Shown: positions 15,974-24,311 of the stretch, piece after piece | Position numbering within the stretch: the stretch's first letter is position 1 | Layout: the number at the start of each line of letters is the position of its first letter | From: JABMOV01 sp964654545 | GTDB lineage: Bacteria; Fidelibacterota; Marinisomatia; Marinisomatales; JABMOV01 | Length of the DNA: 64,000 nt | Reading direction: 5' to 3' | NCBI GenBank assembly: GCA_964654545.1 | Contig: CAZZIU010000013.1 | Span: 1-64,000, forward strand | Position numbers and translations under genes: made by a program | The notes under the pieces: model-generated | Seen by the model: only the letters and a program-made list of their open reading frames with translations | Told to the model about the DNA's origin: nothing | Database searches by the model: none

Positions 15974-17137
15974 TCAGTACTTTGCACTGATATTCATATG
16001 AGATTTTACCTCATTCATTGAGTCCCCACCAAATTTTTCGAGTACCGCATCCGCAAGTATGATCCCCATCATATGTTCACCGATGATGGATGCAGCGGGA
16101 ACAGCACAGGAATCGGTTCTTTCTTTGAAGGCCGGCTGCGCTTTTTTTGTTCTGATATCCACGGACTGCAGTGGTTTTGATAACGTGGGGATAGGTTTCA
16201 TCACGACCTGTATAATAATTGGTTGGCCGTTGCTCATGCCACCTTCAATTCCACCTGCATTGTTGGTAGGTCGACTATAGGATTTACCATCAAAATTGAT
16301 TTCATCATGGACAGAACTCCCCATTTTTGATGCCAGGTCAAATCCGGGTCCAAATTCAATACCTTTAAAGGCATTCACTGATAAAATAGCTTTTCCTATT
16401 CTGGCATGTAATTTTCGATCCGCATCCACGTAACTACCCAATCCATAGGGGCATCCTTGTGCAATCACCTGGAAAACTCCTCCAAGTGAATCGCCTTGAC
16501 TACGCGCTTCATCGATGACGGTCATCATGGCTTTTTCTGCATTATTCTCATAGGCTCGCACAGGACTTTCATCAACTCGTAAATTCAGCTCCTCCAATGA
16601 TAATGTGTCGGGAAGCTCCGACTCGTCTTTCGCGGATCCGATTTGTAACACTCGGCTACCGACTGAAATACCAATCTCACTCAGAAATTTTTTGCATATG
16701 GCGCCGATAGCAACCCGCATGGCCGTTTCTCTTGCCGACGATCGTTCGATCACGTTGCGAATATCATCAAATCCGTATTTTTGGACACCGGCTAAATCGG
16801 CATGACCAGGACGCGGCAATGTAATCGGTTCGGATTTATGATCACTATCCTCAACTGTCATTTTTTCTCGCCAGTTCACCCAATCTTTGTTTTCAATCAA
16901 CAATCCAATGGGTGCACCAAGAGTTTTCCCATATCTAACTCCGGAATATATTTGGGCATGATCAGATTCAATTGTCATCCTCCCACCCCGACCATAGCCC
17001 CTCTGACGACGAACTAGCTCTCTATCAATCTGAGCTTCGGTCAGCGAAAGTCCAGCCGGTAATCCTTCCAGGATTCCCAGTAAGCCCCTTCCGTGTGACT
17101 CTCCTGCCGTTACATATTTTAATCGTGTAAGATTCAT
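15974..17137 (-). CDS. aroC: Chorismate synthase
   Basis: 387 residues. Last step of the common pathway: EPSP to chorismate with reduced FMN. Seen: the N-terminal signature TAGESHGRGLLGILEGLPAG, RQRGYGRGGRM (the RYGYGR-type loop), SSARETAMRVAIGAI, the FMN-site GGIEGGMSNGQPI, and RTDSCAVPAASIIGEHM near the C-terminus. It follows aroE by 16 bases and precedes aroK by 15 bases, all on the minus strand. Confidence 0.97.
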   Translation of the reverse strand: MNLTRLKYVTAGESHGRGLLGILEGLPAGLSLTEAQIDRELVRRQRGYGRGGRMTIESDHAQIYSGVRYGKTLGAPIGLLIENKDWVNWREKMTVEDSDHKSEPITLPRPGHADLAGVQKYGFDDIRNVIERSSARETAMRVAIGAICKKFLSEIGISVGSRVLQIGSAKDESELPDTLSLEELNLRVDESPVRAYENNAEKAMMTVIDEARSQGDSLGGVFQVIAQGCPYGLGSYVDADRKLHARIGKAILSVNAFKGIEFGPGFDLASKMGSSVHDEINFDGKSYSRPTNNAGGIEGGMSNGQPIIIQVVMKPIPTLSKPLQSVDIRTKKAQPAFKERTDSCAVPAASIIGEHMMGIILADAVLEKFGGDSMNEVKSHMNISAKY

Positions 17138-17153
17138 AGTTTATTGCGTTGGT

Positions 17154-17987
17154 TTATCCAATGAGCAGGGAGCTAATCAGTAAACTTCGAGTCACTTCCG
17201 AACTTATATCTCGTCCAAACCAGATCCGACAGGATTCCAGTCCCTGTTCAATCAGTAGATCCAAGCCCGTTATTACGTTGGCATTTTTTCGATCGGCTTC
17301 CTTAATAAATGTTGTTCTCAAGGGTTGGTAAACAAGATCCATGACATGGTGATTGCTTTGGATATAATCAATGGGCACGGGAGATTTTTCCTGTAAACTG
17401 CCCATTCCCAAAGGAGTACAATTAATCCACGTGAGTGGTACACTTGTGTCGATGGCATCAATAGGACTCGTGATCAATGATGTTGATTCGTTGAATGGTT
17501 TCATGTCTGAAATCAATTTTGCAGCCCGTTTATCCGTTCTATTTATAACCGTGACTTTGCCTGCCATGGATCGCAACAAAGCATAGACAACGCTGCGGGC
17601 AGACCCACCTGCGCCCATTACCACAAAATGCTGACCTGCGATGGGCACTTGTCTCAGACCTAACACATTGGTAAATCCTACTGAATCTGTGTTGTGTCCC
17701 GTTACTTTATCGGCGTGTATTGAGACACAATTTACTGACCCAATATTTTTTGCTTTTGGTGCAATATCATCAAGTAGCCTTAGGATGGTTTCTTTATACG
17801 GAATGGTGACATTGATGCCATGTAGATCGCCTGCTTTTAATTTGGCAAGGATTTCTGGAATCTTTTTTTCTTTTAGTTCCAATTTTTCGTAACTGGCCTC
17901 AATGCCAAGCTGCCGATAAATTTCCCGATGGAGTTTAGGGCTTAAACTATGATCAACTGGATTACCGATAACGAGGAAATTCTTCAT
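17154..17987 (-). CDS. aroE: Shikimate dehydrogenase (NADP)
   Basis: 277 residues from ATG 17987; a TTG 6 bases upstream is open but the ATG overlaps the aroA stop as ATGA, which favours it. Reduces 3-dehydroshikimate to shikimate. Seen: GNPVDHSLSPKLH (substrate-binding Ser-x-Ser), INVTIPYKE (catalytic Lys), GHNTDSVGF (catalytic Asp), the NADP loop MGAGGSARSVVYALL, NRTDKRAAKL (preference for NADP), and INCTPLGM. Full length, no odd substitutions. Confidence 0.95.
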   Translation of the reverse strand: MKNFLVIGNPVDHSLSPKLHREIYRQLGIEASYEKLELKEKKIPEILAKLKAGDLHGINVTIPYKETILRLLDDIAPKAKNIGSVNCVSIHADKVTGHNTDSVGFTNVLGLRQVPIAGQHFVVMGAGGSARSVVYALLRSMAGKVTVINRTDKRAAKLISDMKPFNESTSLITSPIDAIDTSVPLTWINCTPLGMGSLQEKSPVPIDYIQSNHHVMDLVYQPLRTTFIKEADRKNANVITGLDLLIEQGLESCRIWFGRDISSEVTRSLLISSLLIG

Positions 17988-19231
17988 ACACAAATCTCAT
18001 GTAATTTAGTATAAAATTCGGGAAAAGATATATCAACACATTTATCATCATCTAAATACATTGTTCCTGAGGAGATTAAACTGGCGATTGCGAATGTCAT
18101 TGCTATTCGATGATCCCCAAATGTTTGAACATGGACACCTTTTAGTGGTGTAGGCCCCTGAACGATAAACCCATCTGCCAATTCTTCAATATCTGCTCCA
18201 CAGCTTTTCAAATTGCTGACCATGGCCCGGATCCTATCAGATTCTTTCACACGTAATTCACCTGCTCCGCTGATTTTTGTCTTACCTTCTGCCTGTGTCG
18301 CCAACAAACCAATAATCGGAATTTCGTCGATGATGGACGGTACCAGCCTTTCATCAATTGTGATTCCATTTAGACGAGCGGTTTTAATGACCACATCACC
18401 ACTGATTTCGCCACACGATTCCGTCTCATTTTCCCATTGCACAATTCCTCCCATTTCCTGCAGGACATGGAAAAATCCGGTGCGGGTTGGGTTTTTCACG
18501 ATATTTTTCAACGTTATTTCTGAATCAGGTATCAGTGCTGCTGCTGCTGCAAAAAACGCAGCGGAGGACGGATCGCCGGCGATGGAAATTTCAAAGGCTG
18601 GCAATGGTTTGGATATTGGATTTATACTGATCGACCCACCGGTAGATTGAATAGGGACGCCCAGTGATTTCAAAATGCGCTCTGTGTGGTCCCGGGTAGG
18701 GAGCAGTTCGTGTATTATAGATGGTCGCGTACCAAATAGTCCGGCAAATAATATTGCTGATTTTACCTGGGCACTAACTCGTGGCATGGTGTATTGAAAG
18801 CCATGAATCTTGCTGGGAAATATTGTAATTGGAAGTGTACCATCGGTTGCTTTTATCGATCCTCCCATTGCCTGAAGGGGTGCAACTATTCGATTCATTG
18901 GTCGCCGGGACAAGGATTCATCACCGACTAGTTTTGCAGCAATTCCTTTACCTATCAGTAAACCGGCAATCAATCTGGTTGTTGTTCCTGAATTTCCACA
19001 ATCCAATTTCGTTGTAGGATCATGAAATTCTCCACCATGCACAACGATATCATCTTTGTTAATATCTATACTAATGCCACATTGCCGTAGACAATCAATG
19101 GTGGTTTGTACATCTCTACCGGTGGACACATTTTTAATAGTGCTGTTTCCATTGGTTAAGCAACCAATCATGAGTGCCCGATGGGAAATAGATTTGTCGC
19201 CAGGAAAAGAAATGGTTCCCTGCAACTTCAC
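17984..19231 (-). CDS. aroA: 3-phosphoshikimate 1-carboxyvinyltransferase (EPSP synthase)
   Basis: 415 residues. Joins shikimate-3-phosphate and PEP to make EPSP, the target of glyphosate. Seen: the N-terminal FPGDKSISHRALMIGC, the signature LDCGNSGTTTRLIAGLLIG (about 78-96), RDHTERILKSLG, DEIPIIGLLATQAEG, the RVKESDRI motif and the C-terminal TFGDHRIAMTFAIA. The first signature is LDCGNSGTTTRL where many class I enzymes have NAGTAMRPL, so it belongs to the class II-like sequence group by this motif. It starts one base after the DAHP synthase stop. Confidence 0.96.
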   Translation of the reverse strand: MKLQGTISFPGDKSISHRALMIGCLTNGNSTIKNVSTGRDVQTTIDCLRQCGISIDINKDDIVVHGGEFHDPTTKLDCGNSGTTTRLIAGLLIGKGIAAKLVGDESLSRRPMNRIVAPLQAMGGSIKATDGTLPITIFPSKIHGFQYTMPRVSAQVKSAILFAGLFGTRPSIIHELLPTRDHTERILKSLGVPIQSTGGSISINPISKPLPAFEISIAGDPSSAAFFAAAAALIPDSEITLKNIVKNPTRTGFFHVLQEMGGIVQWENETESCGEISGDVVIKTARLNGITIDERLVPSIIDEIPIIGLLATQAEGKTKISGAGELRVKESDRIRAMVSNLKSCGADIEELADGFIVQGPTPLKGVHVQTFGDHRIAMTFAIASLISSGTMYLDDDKCVDISFPEFYTKLHEICV

Positions 19232-19232
19232 A

Positions 19233-20252
19233 TCATTTCCCTATGGATTTTCCCATTGCTTCACACACACCTTTAGATACGCGCATTAGCTCGCTGAATT
19301 CCTCCGGGAGCAATGCCTGTGGACCATCACATAATGCTTCTTCCGGACGGTCATGTACATCCACCAGCACGCCATCAGCCCCGGCACCGATCCCTGCAAG
19401 AGCATGGGGGATAACGCTGTACCGTTTACCACTGGAATGGGAAGGGTCAACGATGATAGGCAAATGACTGGTATGTTTCAATGCGGGAATGATGGAAATA
19501 TCCAACGTATTACGGGCATGACTGGTAAACGTGCGAACACCTCGTTCACAAATAATAACTTCCCGACTTCCATTGGACATAAGGTATTCCGCAGACATGA
19601 GCGTTTCTTCAAGAGTTGCACTCATCCCGCGTTTCATCATGACCGGTTTCCCTAGCTTTCCCACTTCTTTGAGCAAAATAAAATTCTGCATGTTTCGAGT
19701 GCCGATTTGCAGCATATCAGCATATTGCGCAACTGTTGCAGCCGTGGAATGATCCAACACTTCGGTTACAAAGGGAAGCCCTGTTTCTTCTCTGGCAGCT
19801 GCCAAATATTCCAACCCTTTTTCACCCAACCCCTGAAACGAATAGGGAGATGTTCTGGGTTTGTAGGCGCCACCCCGAAGCATTTGAGCTCCACGATTGG
19901 CAACTTCATCCGCAATTCGGAGCGTCTGATCTTTGCTTTCCACTGCACACGGACCGGCAATCATAACAACGTTTCCATCGCCAAAAGTAGTACCGTTTAT
20001 ATGATAAACCGAATCCTCAGGATGTACTTCCCGGCTGGCCAGCTTATAGGGTTTTGAAATAGGAACTACCTGCATTACGCCTGGCAATCCCTCTAAATAA
20101 ACCCGTGCTTCTGATCCCTTGTTGCCTGTAACACCGATGGCTGCATGGTCTCTCCACTGGACATCATGAGGGACATAACCCATTTCTTGAATGCGGTCTT
20201 TTACACGGTTAACCTGTGTTGCAGAGGCAGTGGTGGACATAATGACTAACAT
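19233..20252 (-). CDS. aroF: DAHP synthase, type I-beta with N-terminal regulatory domain
   Basis: 339 residues. Committing step: PEP and erythrose-4-phosphate to DAHP. Residues about 1-70 form the ferredoxin-like regulatory domain seen in Thermotoga-type enzymes (start MLVIMSTTASATQVNRVKDR), which gives allosteric inhibition by Tyr or Phe in characterised members. The barrel follows: VMIAGPCAVESKDQTLRIAD, AQMLRGGAYKPRTSPYSFQG, PVMMKRGMSATLEE, ICERGVRTF and the metal-site IVDPSHSSGKR. It lies 3 bases after the prephenate dehydrogenase stop. The gene symbol follows common use for this type and is not certain (aroF, aroG and aroA2 are all used). Confidence 0.93.
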   Translation of the reverse strand: MLVIMSTTASATQVNRVKDRIQEMGYVPHDVQWRDHAAIGVTGNKGSEARVYLEGLPGVMQVVPISKPYKLASREVHPEDSVYHINGTTFGDGNVVMIAGPCAVESKDQTLRIADEVANRGAQMLRGGAYKPRTSPYSFQGLGEKGLEYLAAAREETGLPFVTEVLDHSTAATVAQYADMLQIGTRNMQNFILLKEVGKLGKPVMMKRGMSATLEETLMSAEYLMSNGSREVIICERGVRTFTSHARNTLDISIIPALKHTSHLPIIVDPSHSSGKRYSVIPHALAGIGAGADGVLVDVHDRPEEALCDGPQALLPEEFSELMRVSKGVCEAMGKSIGK

Positions 20253-20255
20253 GTC

Positions 20256-20996
20256 TCAATCCCGCTCAATGATTTTATTCTTTATTTTAAAAAGTGAACG
20301 TTCCAATGTATCAATAATATTCATCGTATATGGGTTAAAGTTCTGAAGATCCATGAACAATTCCCAGCTATCATTACAGGTCTGATCAATAACATCAACC
20401 AAATCCTTAAAACCCAATGTATCCATATTGGTGGATTCGATCCCAGCGTCACGCAACACGCGGCCGATTAAATGAGTTATACCCTGTGTTTTTGCAGCAC
20501 CTCGATCGTGTTCTTCAGCCGACATTTCCAGAACGGTAAATGCTTTGGACTCGAAGTATGTTTTCCAATGGTCGAAAACAGTATGCCTATCCCGGACTTT
20601 CGTCATGACCAGATTGTGTCCATTTGGACGGTTGATAGAATCTGGTCCAAACAATGGGTGGGTACCAATAATACCAATATCTTCAGGTAAATGTTCTTTC
20701 ATTACAGTAACAGGATATACTTTTACAGAGCATACATCGAAAAAAGTTGTTCCTTGTTTTGCCAGTGGAGCGATTTGTGTGATCAGGGTTTTGAATTCCC
20801 GGATTGGAACAGCAATAAATACAACTTTGTTTTTTATTACTTTTTCCATTGAAACCCAATTGACACCAAATATTTCGTCCGATACATTTGGGTCGTAGGC
20901 TTCAATCGAGAAATCATCTGCAAATATATCGGCTAGGACACGCCCAAACCGGCCCATGCCAATAATCCCAACTGTGGAAGTCTTTTTATTCTTCAT
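20256..20996 (-). CDS. tyrA: Prephenate dehydrogenase
   Basis: 246 residues, shorter than two-domain enzymes. Oxidative decarboxylation of prephenate to 4-hydroxyphenylpyruvate, the tyrosine branch. Seen: the NAD loop GIIGMGRFGRVLADIF (about 10-25), FIAVPIREFKTLI, IIGTHPLFGPDS with the catalytic-type His, and a helical C-terminal dimerisation region with GAAKTQGITHLIGR. No ACT domain and no fused chorismate mutase. It overlaps the upstream prephenate dehydratase gene by 11 bases. Specificity for prephenate rather than arogenate is inferred from context with prephenate dehydratase. Confidence 0.88.
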   Translation of the reverse strand: MKNKKTSTVGIIGMGRFGRVLADIFADDFSIEAYDPNVSDEIFGVNWVSMEKVIKNKVVFIAVPIREFKTLITQIAPLAKQGTTFFDVCSVKVYPVTVMKEHLPEDIGIIGTHPLFGPDSINRPNGHNLVMTKVRDRHTVFDHWKTYFESKAFTVLEMSAEEHDRGAAKTQGITHLIGRVLRDAGIESTNMDTLGFKDLVDVIDQTCNDSWELFMDLQNFNPYTMNIIDTLERSLFKIKNKIIERD

Positions 20997-21555
20997 AATA
21001 TTTTACCCCAAGGAAAAGCGTAAGGTTATTTTTTAAATCGTGAATATTCTCATCCAGAACCACGAGTCCGTATAGTTCAGCACAATGTTTTGGCCCAATC
21101 ACGCCGGCAGTGACAGGGAGTTTTCCTTCTTTTAATCTGCGGGCAGACTCTGCTGTATCATCTTCTTCAATGAGCGGTCGCGTCCAGAAATGTTCCGCCA
21201 GATAATCGCGACACTGACGCAATGCCTGTTGATGAGAATGTACTTCCGTTATATCGCCCAGAAACACACCACGCCTTGCCAGCATGCATTGCTGTACAGC
21301 GATATGAAACATTTCAATTATTTCGCAGCGATGCCGGGCCAGGGCCTCTACACTTTCTATCACCACGCCACCCTGTGCATTTTCCATCGCAAAAATTCCA
21401 AAATCCGTTTTCCCCGATTCTACCGCTTCAAGCACATTTTCCGATGTAATGAGATATTCCACCTTGAAATTTTCCAAACCATGGTTTTTTGCAAAATAAT
21501 GGGCTGCTTCTTCGGAGAAACTACCTTTCGCCCCCTGAATACCAATTTTAGTCAT
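20986..21555 (-). CDS. pheA: Prephenate dehydratase, catalytic domain only
   Basis: 189 residues; typical enzymes are about 270-285 because they carry a C-terminal ACT domain that binds phenylalanine. Only the catalytic domain is here, converting prephenate to phenylpyruvate. Seen: QGAKGSFSEEAAHYFA at the start, FGIFAMENAQGGVV (usual form IENSxxG), EVHSHQQALRQCRDYL, and the end motif LTLFLGV, where the family TRF motif has become TLF (Thr kept, Arg replaced). It is the first gene behind the attenuator, with ribosome binding site TGGAGG between terminator and ATG. Absence of ACT implies no phenylalanine feedback on this protein (inference). Confidence 0.85.
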   Translation of the reverse strand: MTKIGIQGAKGSFSEEAAHYFAKNHGLENFKVEYLITSENVLEAVESGKTDFGIFAMENAQGGVVIESVEALARHRCEIIEMFHIAVQQCMLARRGVFLGDITEVHSHQQALRQCRDYLAEHFWTRPLIEEDDTAESARRLKEGKLPVTAGVIGPKHCAELYGLVVLDENIHDLKNNLTLFLGVKYYEE

Positions 21556-21580
21556 TCTTTATCCTCCAATTTTTAGCAAT

Positions 21581-21606
21581 AAAAAAGCCCCATACTTCTG
21601 GGGCTT
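21581..21606 (-). terminator. Attenuator terminator before prephenate dehydratase
   Basis: Seven-bp stem AAGCCCC / GGGGCTT with an 8-nt loop; on the minus strand it runs into six T residues. It sits between the leader peptide and the prephenate dehydratase start (21555), so it stops transcription before the structural genes unless it is disrupted. UUGGGG within leader codons 13-15 can pair with CCCCAG in this stem, forming a competing antiterminator. Confidence 0.85.
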
Positions 21607-21611
21607 CAACT

Positions 21612-21636
21612 TGAAAATGGTCTTCTCTCATTCTCA
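21612..21636 (-). promoter_or_regulatory. Second attenuator hairpin at the leader stop codon
   Basis: In the minus-strand RNA UGAGAAUG pairs with CAUUUUCA (8 bp with one G-U) around a 9-nt loop. The stem begins with the leader-peptide stop codon, so a ribosome finishing the peptide would cover or melt it. It sits 5 bases before the terminator. Role as an extra switching element is inferred. Confidence 0.5.
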
Positions 21637-21687
21637 GGTGATACCCCAAGCGAAATCAAAGTAATAAAAGTAGAATGCGTTTTTCAT
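21634..21687 (-). CDS. Phe/Tyr leader peptide of the aromatic operon attenuator
   Basis: A 17-codon frame reading MKNAFYFYYFDFAWGIT, then TGA. Seven of eight residues 5-12 are Phe or Tyr (four Phe, three Tyr), and one Trp follows. This matches the design of the enterobacterial pheA leader: ribosome stalling at Phe or Tyr codons when charged tRNA is scarce lets an antiterminator form. It lies 28 bases before a terminator hairpin and 79 bases before the prephenate dehydratase start. No strong ribosome binding site is visible upstream. A possible -10 element TATATA lies near 21735, just after the chorismate mutase gene. Too short for standard gene callers. The function is inferred from composition and position. 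Confidence 0.8.
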   Translation of the reverse strand: MKNAFYFYYFDFAWGIT

Positions 21688-21763
21688 GAGATGAAAATTA
21701 ACTGGATGAATCTCAGTTCACAACAACCATCTTTATATACTCCATATTTCAATCGATTAAAGC

Positions 21764-22048
21764 TTATTGAACTTCCCGGGCTGCACGAAATATCTCCCGG
21801 AAAATTCGCTTAATATGCTTCCTGTTAAGCGGGTTATTGGTGAGGGTGGACAAACGATCAATAATTTCCTGCTCCCGATTCGGATCCTGGACAATCATGT
21901 TTATGGTTTTTTTGATTTTACCCACGTCCACTGCAATATCCATTCGCTCCACAAGCAAGTGCAACAATTGCTCGTCAATTGCATCGATTTTCTCTCGATG
22001 CAGTTGAATTAATTTTAGTGGATTCTGCTCTTTTGGCATTGATTTCAA
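21764..22048 (-). CDS. Chorismate mutase, AroQ class
   Basis: 94 residues, the size of a stand-alone AroQ-class mutase that rearranges chorismate to prephenate. Seen: HREKIDAIDEQLLHLLVERM (first long helix with the catalytic-type Arg and the Asp-Leu-Leu pattern), DVGKIK with the active-site Lys, a loop with DPNREQEIIDRL, and a C-terminal helix IKRIFREIFRAAREVQ. It overlaps the HAD gene by 4 bases and lies upstream of the attenuator, so it can be expressed separately from the rest of the aromatic genes. Confidence 0.88.
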   Translation of the reverse strand: MKSMPKEQNPLKLIQLHREKIDAIDEQLLHLLVERMDIAVDVGKIKKTINMIVQDPNREQEIIDRLSTLTNNPLNRKHIKRIFREIFRAAREVQ

Positions 22049-22701
22049 GCGTCGCTTTCGTTCACAAATTTATTCTGGACAAATTCGCTGAGCGACCTGT
22101 AAACCGGTGTACCGGTCCGTATTAGTCGTTCATGACTGGTATGCCCGTGTGAAATTAATACACAATCGGCGCCCATTGCTTTAGCCACATCATAATCATG
22201 GACCGTGTCACCAACAAAAAGTACTTCATGTGAACCACATTTCAACTGGTTTAACCAATTGCGACCGGCTTCTTCTTTTCCATACGCATAGTGATTGTTC
22301 TGCCCAATGATGGCCATGAATCGATCCTGAATGTTGTGATATTTGGTCAGTGTATCCAGCATTTTTTGTTTCGCTGCGGAAAGGAGTGATTGTGATATTC
22401 CTTCTTTTTGTAAATAATCCATACTGGAAATGGCATCGTTGTGCAACTGTGCCTCGAACTGTCGTCGCGTATATTCATCAATAAATTCTGTACCAACTGT
22501 TTCAAACGGATTTTTATCAAAATCAAATCCGAGTTTTTTATAATAGTCAATAACCGGAAATGTGAATATATCGAGATAACGGTCCCTGGATAGGGACGGC
22601 AGATGATAGCGCTTTAGAACCACATTGATAGCTTCCACTCCCAACCACACATCGTCCAGAAGTGTTCCATTCCAATCCCAAATAATATGTTTTATTTTCA
22701 T
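22045..22701 (-). CDS. HAD-superfamily phosphatase
   Basis: 218 residues from ATG 22701. A longer open frame to 22833 exists but would run into the divergent NUDIX gene, and the family motif starts right after this ATG. Seen: motif I IIWDWNGTLLDD (nucleophile Asp), a helical cap, SLLSAAKQ (motif II), a Lys in YGKEEAGRNW (motif III), and motif IV FVGDTVHDYDVAKAMG. Similar to phosphoglycolate phosphatase-like enzymes; the substrate is unknown. It overlaps the chorismate mutase start (ATGA), so the two are co-translated. Confidence 0.85.
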   Translation of the reverse strand: MKIKHIIWDWNGTLLDDVWLGVEAINVVLKRYHLPSLSRDRYLDIFTFPVIDYYKKLGFDFDKNPFETVGTEFIDEYTRRQFEAQLHNDAISSMDYLQKEGISQSLLSAAKQKMLDTLTKYHNIQDRFMAIIGQNNHYAYGKEEAGRNWLNQLKCGSHEVLFVGDTVHDYDVAKAMGADCVLISHGHTSHERLIRTGTPVYRSLSEFVQNKFVNESDA

Positions 22702-22755
22702 TTTTGAGCGGTAAACATCGGGTAGATTAGAAAAAAAAGCGATAATTTTCTGCTT

Positions 22756-23385
22756 ATGCAAAATACGAATAACATCCCTGATATCCTTGTGCGCCTCTTC
22801 GATAAAGAGCTTCCCGGATATAAAGCACAACAAAATATGCTCGCCAAGCCACTTAAACCACTGCCTAAAGGCGCATTAAATGCGGATAAAATTCCATCTG
22901 CTGTTCTTATTCTCATTTATCCTACAGAAGATGAACTTAGGTTCATCCTCACCAAGAGAACCGAATTTGTAGACCACCATAAAGGTCAGATTTCACTTCC
23001 CGGAGGGGTAATGAATCGAGATGAAAGTTTAAATGAAACAGCGCTTAGAGAAACCATGGAAGAGATTGGAATAGACCCAAACCTGATTGATATTTTTGGT
23101 AACTTATCTCCGCTCCATGTAAAAGTATCCGGATTTGAAATTCATCCATTCGTTGGTTGGATTGACCACGAGCCAGTCATTGTCCCCTCACCACAAGAAG
23201 TGGAAGATGTGATTTCCGTGTCTCTGGGTGATTTACTTGACGACAACAACCTAAAAGAGGAAGAGTGGGCTATTCGTGGGTACCCGGTCCGCGTTCCATA
23301 TTTCCAGTTTAACCAAGCTAAGGTTTGGGGTGCAACCGCCATGATTCTGGCTGAATTCAAGCAAGTACTAAAACAAATTAAATGA
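22756..23385 (+). CDS. NUDIX hydrolase, CoA pyrophosphatase-like
   Basis: 209 residues. Full NUDIX box GGVMNRDESLNETALRET then MEEIGI (G-x5-E-x7-R-E-x2-E-E-x-G) at about residues 85-108, preceded by HKGQISLPGG, the extra motif of the NudL/CoA pyrophosphatase group. These enzymes cleave CoA or its derivatives to phosphopantetheine and adenosine 3',5'-bisphosphate. Cytoplasmic. Divergent from the HAD gene (54-base gap) and overlapping the ROK kinase gene by 4 bases. Confidence 0.88.
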   Translation: MQNTNNIPDILVRLFDKELPGYKAQQNMLAKPLKPLPKGALNADKIPSAVLILIYPTEDELRFILTKRTEFVDHHKGQISLPGGVMNRDESLNETALRETMEEIGIDPNLIDIFGNLSPLHVKVSGFEIHPFVGWIDHEPVIVPSPQEVEDVISVSLGDLLDDNNLKEEEWAIRGYPVRVPYFQFNQAKVWGATAMILAEFKQVLKQIK

Positions 23386-24272
23386 TCCGCATCGGAATCG
23401 ACCTGGGCGGAACCAAAATTGAAGGAATCGCCATTTCTTCCGATGGAGAAGTTCTAAATCGAAAACGTGTTCCCACCGATAGCAATAATGGCTATCGCCC
23501 CATTCTAAATAAGGTCCAGCACCTGGTCATGGAAATGATTGGTGACCACTCAGATTATTCACTTGGGATTGGCACACCGGGCGCCCTTTCGCCTACCTCC
23601 GGTAAGATTATCAATTCAAATACAACCTGTCTGATTGGAAAACCAATACAACAGGATCTGGAACAATTATTATCACACCCAATCTCGTTCGAAAACGATG
23701 CGAATTGTTTCGCTTTAGCGGAATCCTTACAGGGTGCCGGTAAAAATCACCGTTCCGTTTTTGGTGTCATCATGGGAACAGGTGTTGGTGGTGGATTTGT
23801 ACTGGACAAAAAAATTGAACTCGGTTCGGGCAGAATAGCCGGTGAGTGGGGTCATCATAAAATTGATCCATCCGGACCTGCATGTTATTGCGGACAACGA
23901 GGTTGTGTAGAAACATTTATCAGCGGACCTGCACTCGAACACCACTGGACACATTTAACCGGTATTGACATGCCACTTACAGAAATAATTGGCCAAACCA
24001 ATCACCCGGCATATTTTCAATGGAAATCCGATTTTCTCAACTGGTTTGGGATTGGTTTATCCAATATTATAAATATTCTTGACCCGGATGTTGTGATTTT
24101 AGGTGGAGGTGTCTCTAATATATCATTTCTTTATTCTGAAGGATTAAAAGCTGTAAATACTTACATTTTTTCCGATCATCCCAACACCCCAATTGTTCAA
24201 AATCACCTGGGAGATTCGGCTGGCGTCATTGGGGCAGCTTATTTACCATCCCTACAAAAACCAGCCTATTAA
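23382..24272 (+). CDS. ROK-family sugar kinase
   Basis: 296 residues. Seen: phosphate-1 motif IGIDLGGTKIEG (about 4-15), SFENDANCFALAE with catalytic Asp, GVIMGTGVGGGFVLD, the ROK signature with GEWGHHKIDP, the zinc site CYCGQRGCVETFISGPAL (CxCGxxGCxE), and DPDVVILGGGVSN. ROK kinases of this type phosphorylate glucose, fructose or N-acetyl amino sugars; the sequence does not fix which. Translationally coupled to the NUDIX gene (ATGA overlap). Confidence 0.88.
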   Translation: MIRIGIDLGGTKIEGIAISSDGEVLNRKRVPTDSNNGYRPILNKVQHLVMEMIGDHSDYSLGIGTPGALSPTSGKIINSNTTCLIGKPIQQDLEQLLSHPISFENDANCFALAESLQGAGKNHRSVFGVIMGTGVGGGFVLDKKIELGSGRIAGEWGHHKIDPSGPACYCGQRGCVETFISGPALEHHWTHLTGIDMPLTEIIGQTNHPAYFQWKSDFLNWFGIGLSNIINILDPDVVILGGGVSNISFLYSEGLKAVNTYIFSDHPNTPIVQNHLGDSAGVIGAAYLPSLQKPAY

Positions 24273-24311
24273 GTTGACGTGTTAGAGTCTATCCAGTTTC
24301 GATTATACCCA

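Noticed and set aside
22702..22833. N-terminal extension of the HAD phosphatase
   Set aside because: It would overlap the start of the divergent NUDIX gene, and the HAD motif begins right after ATG 22701.
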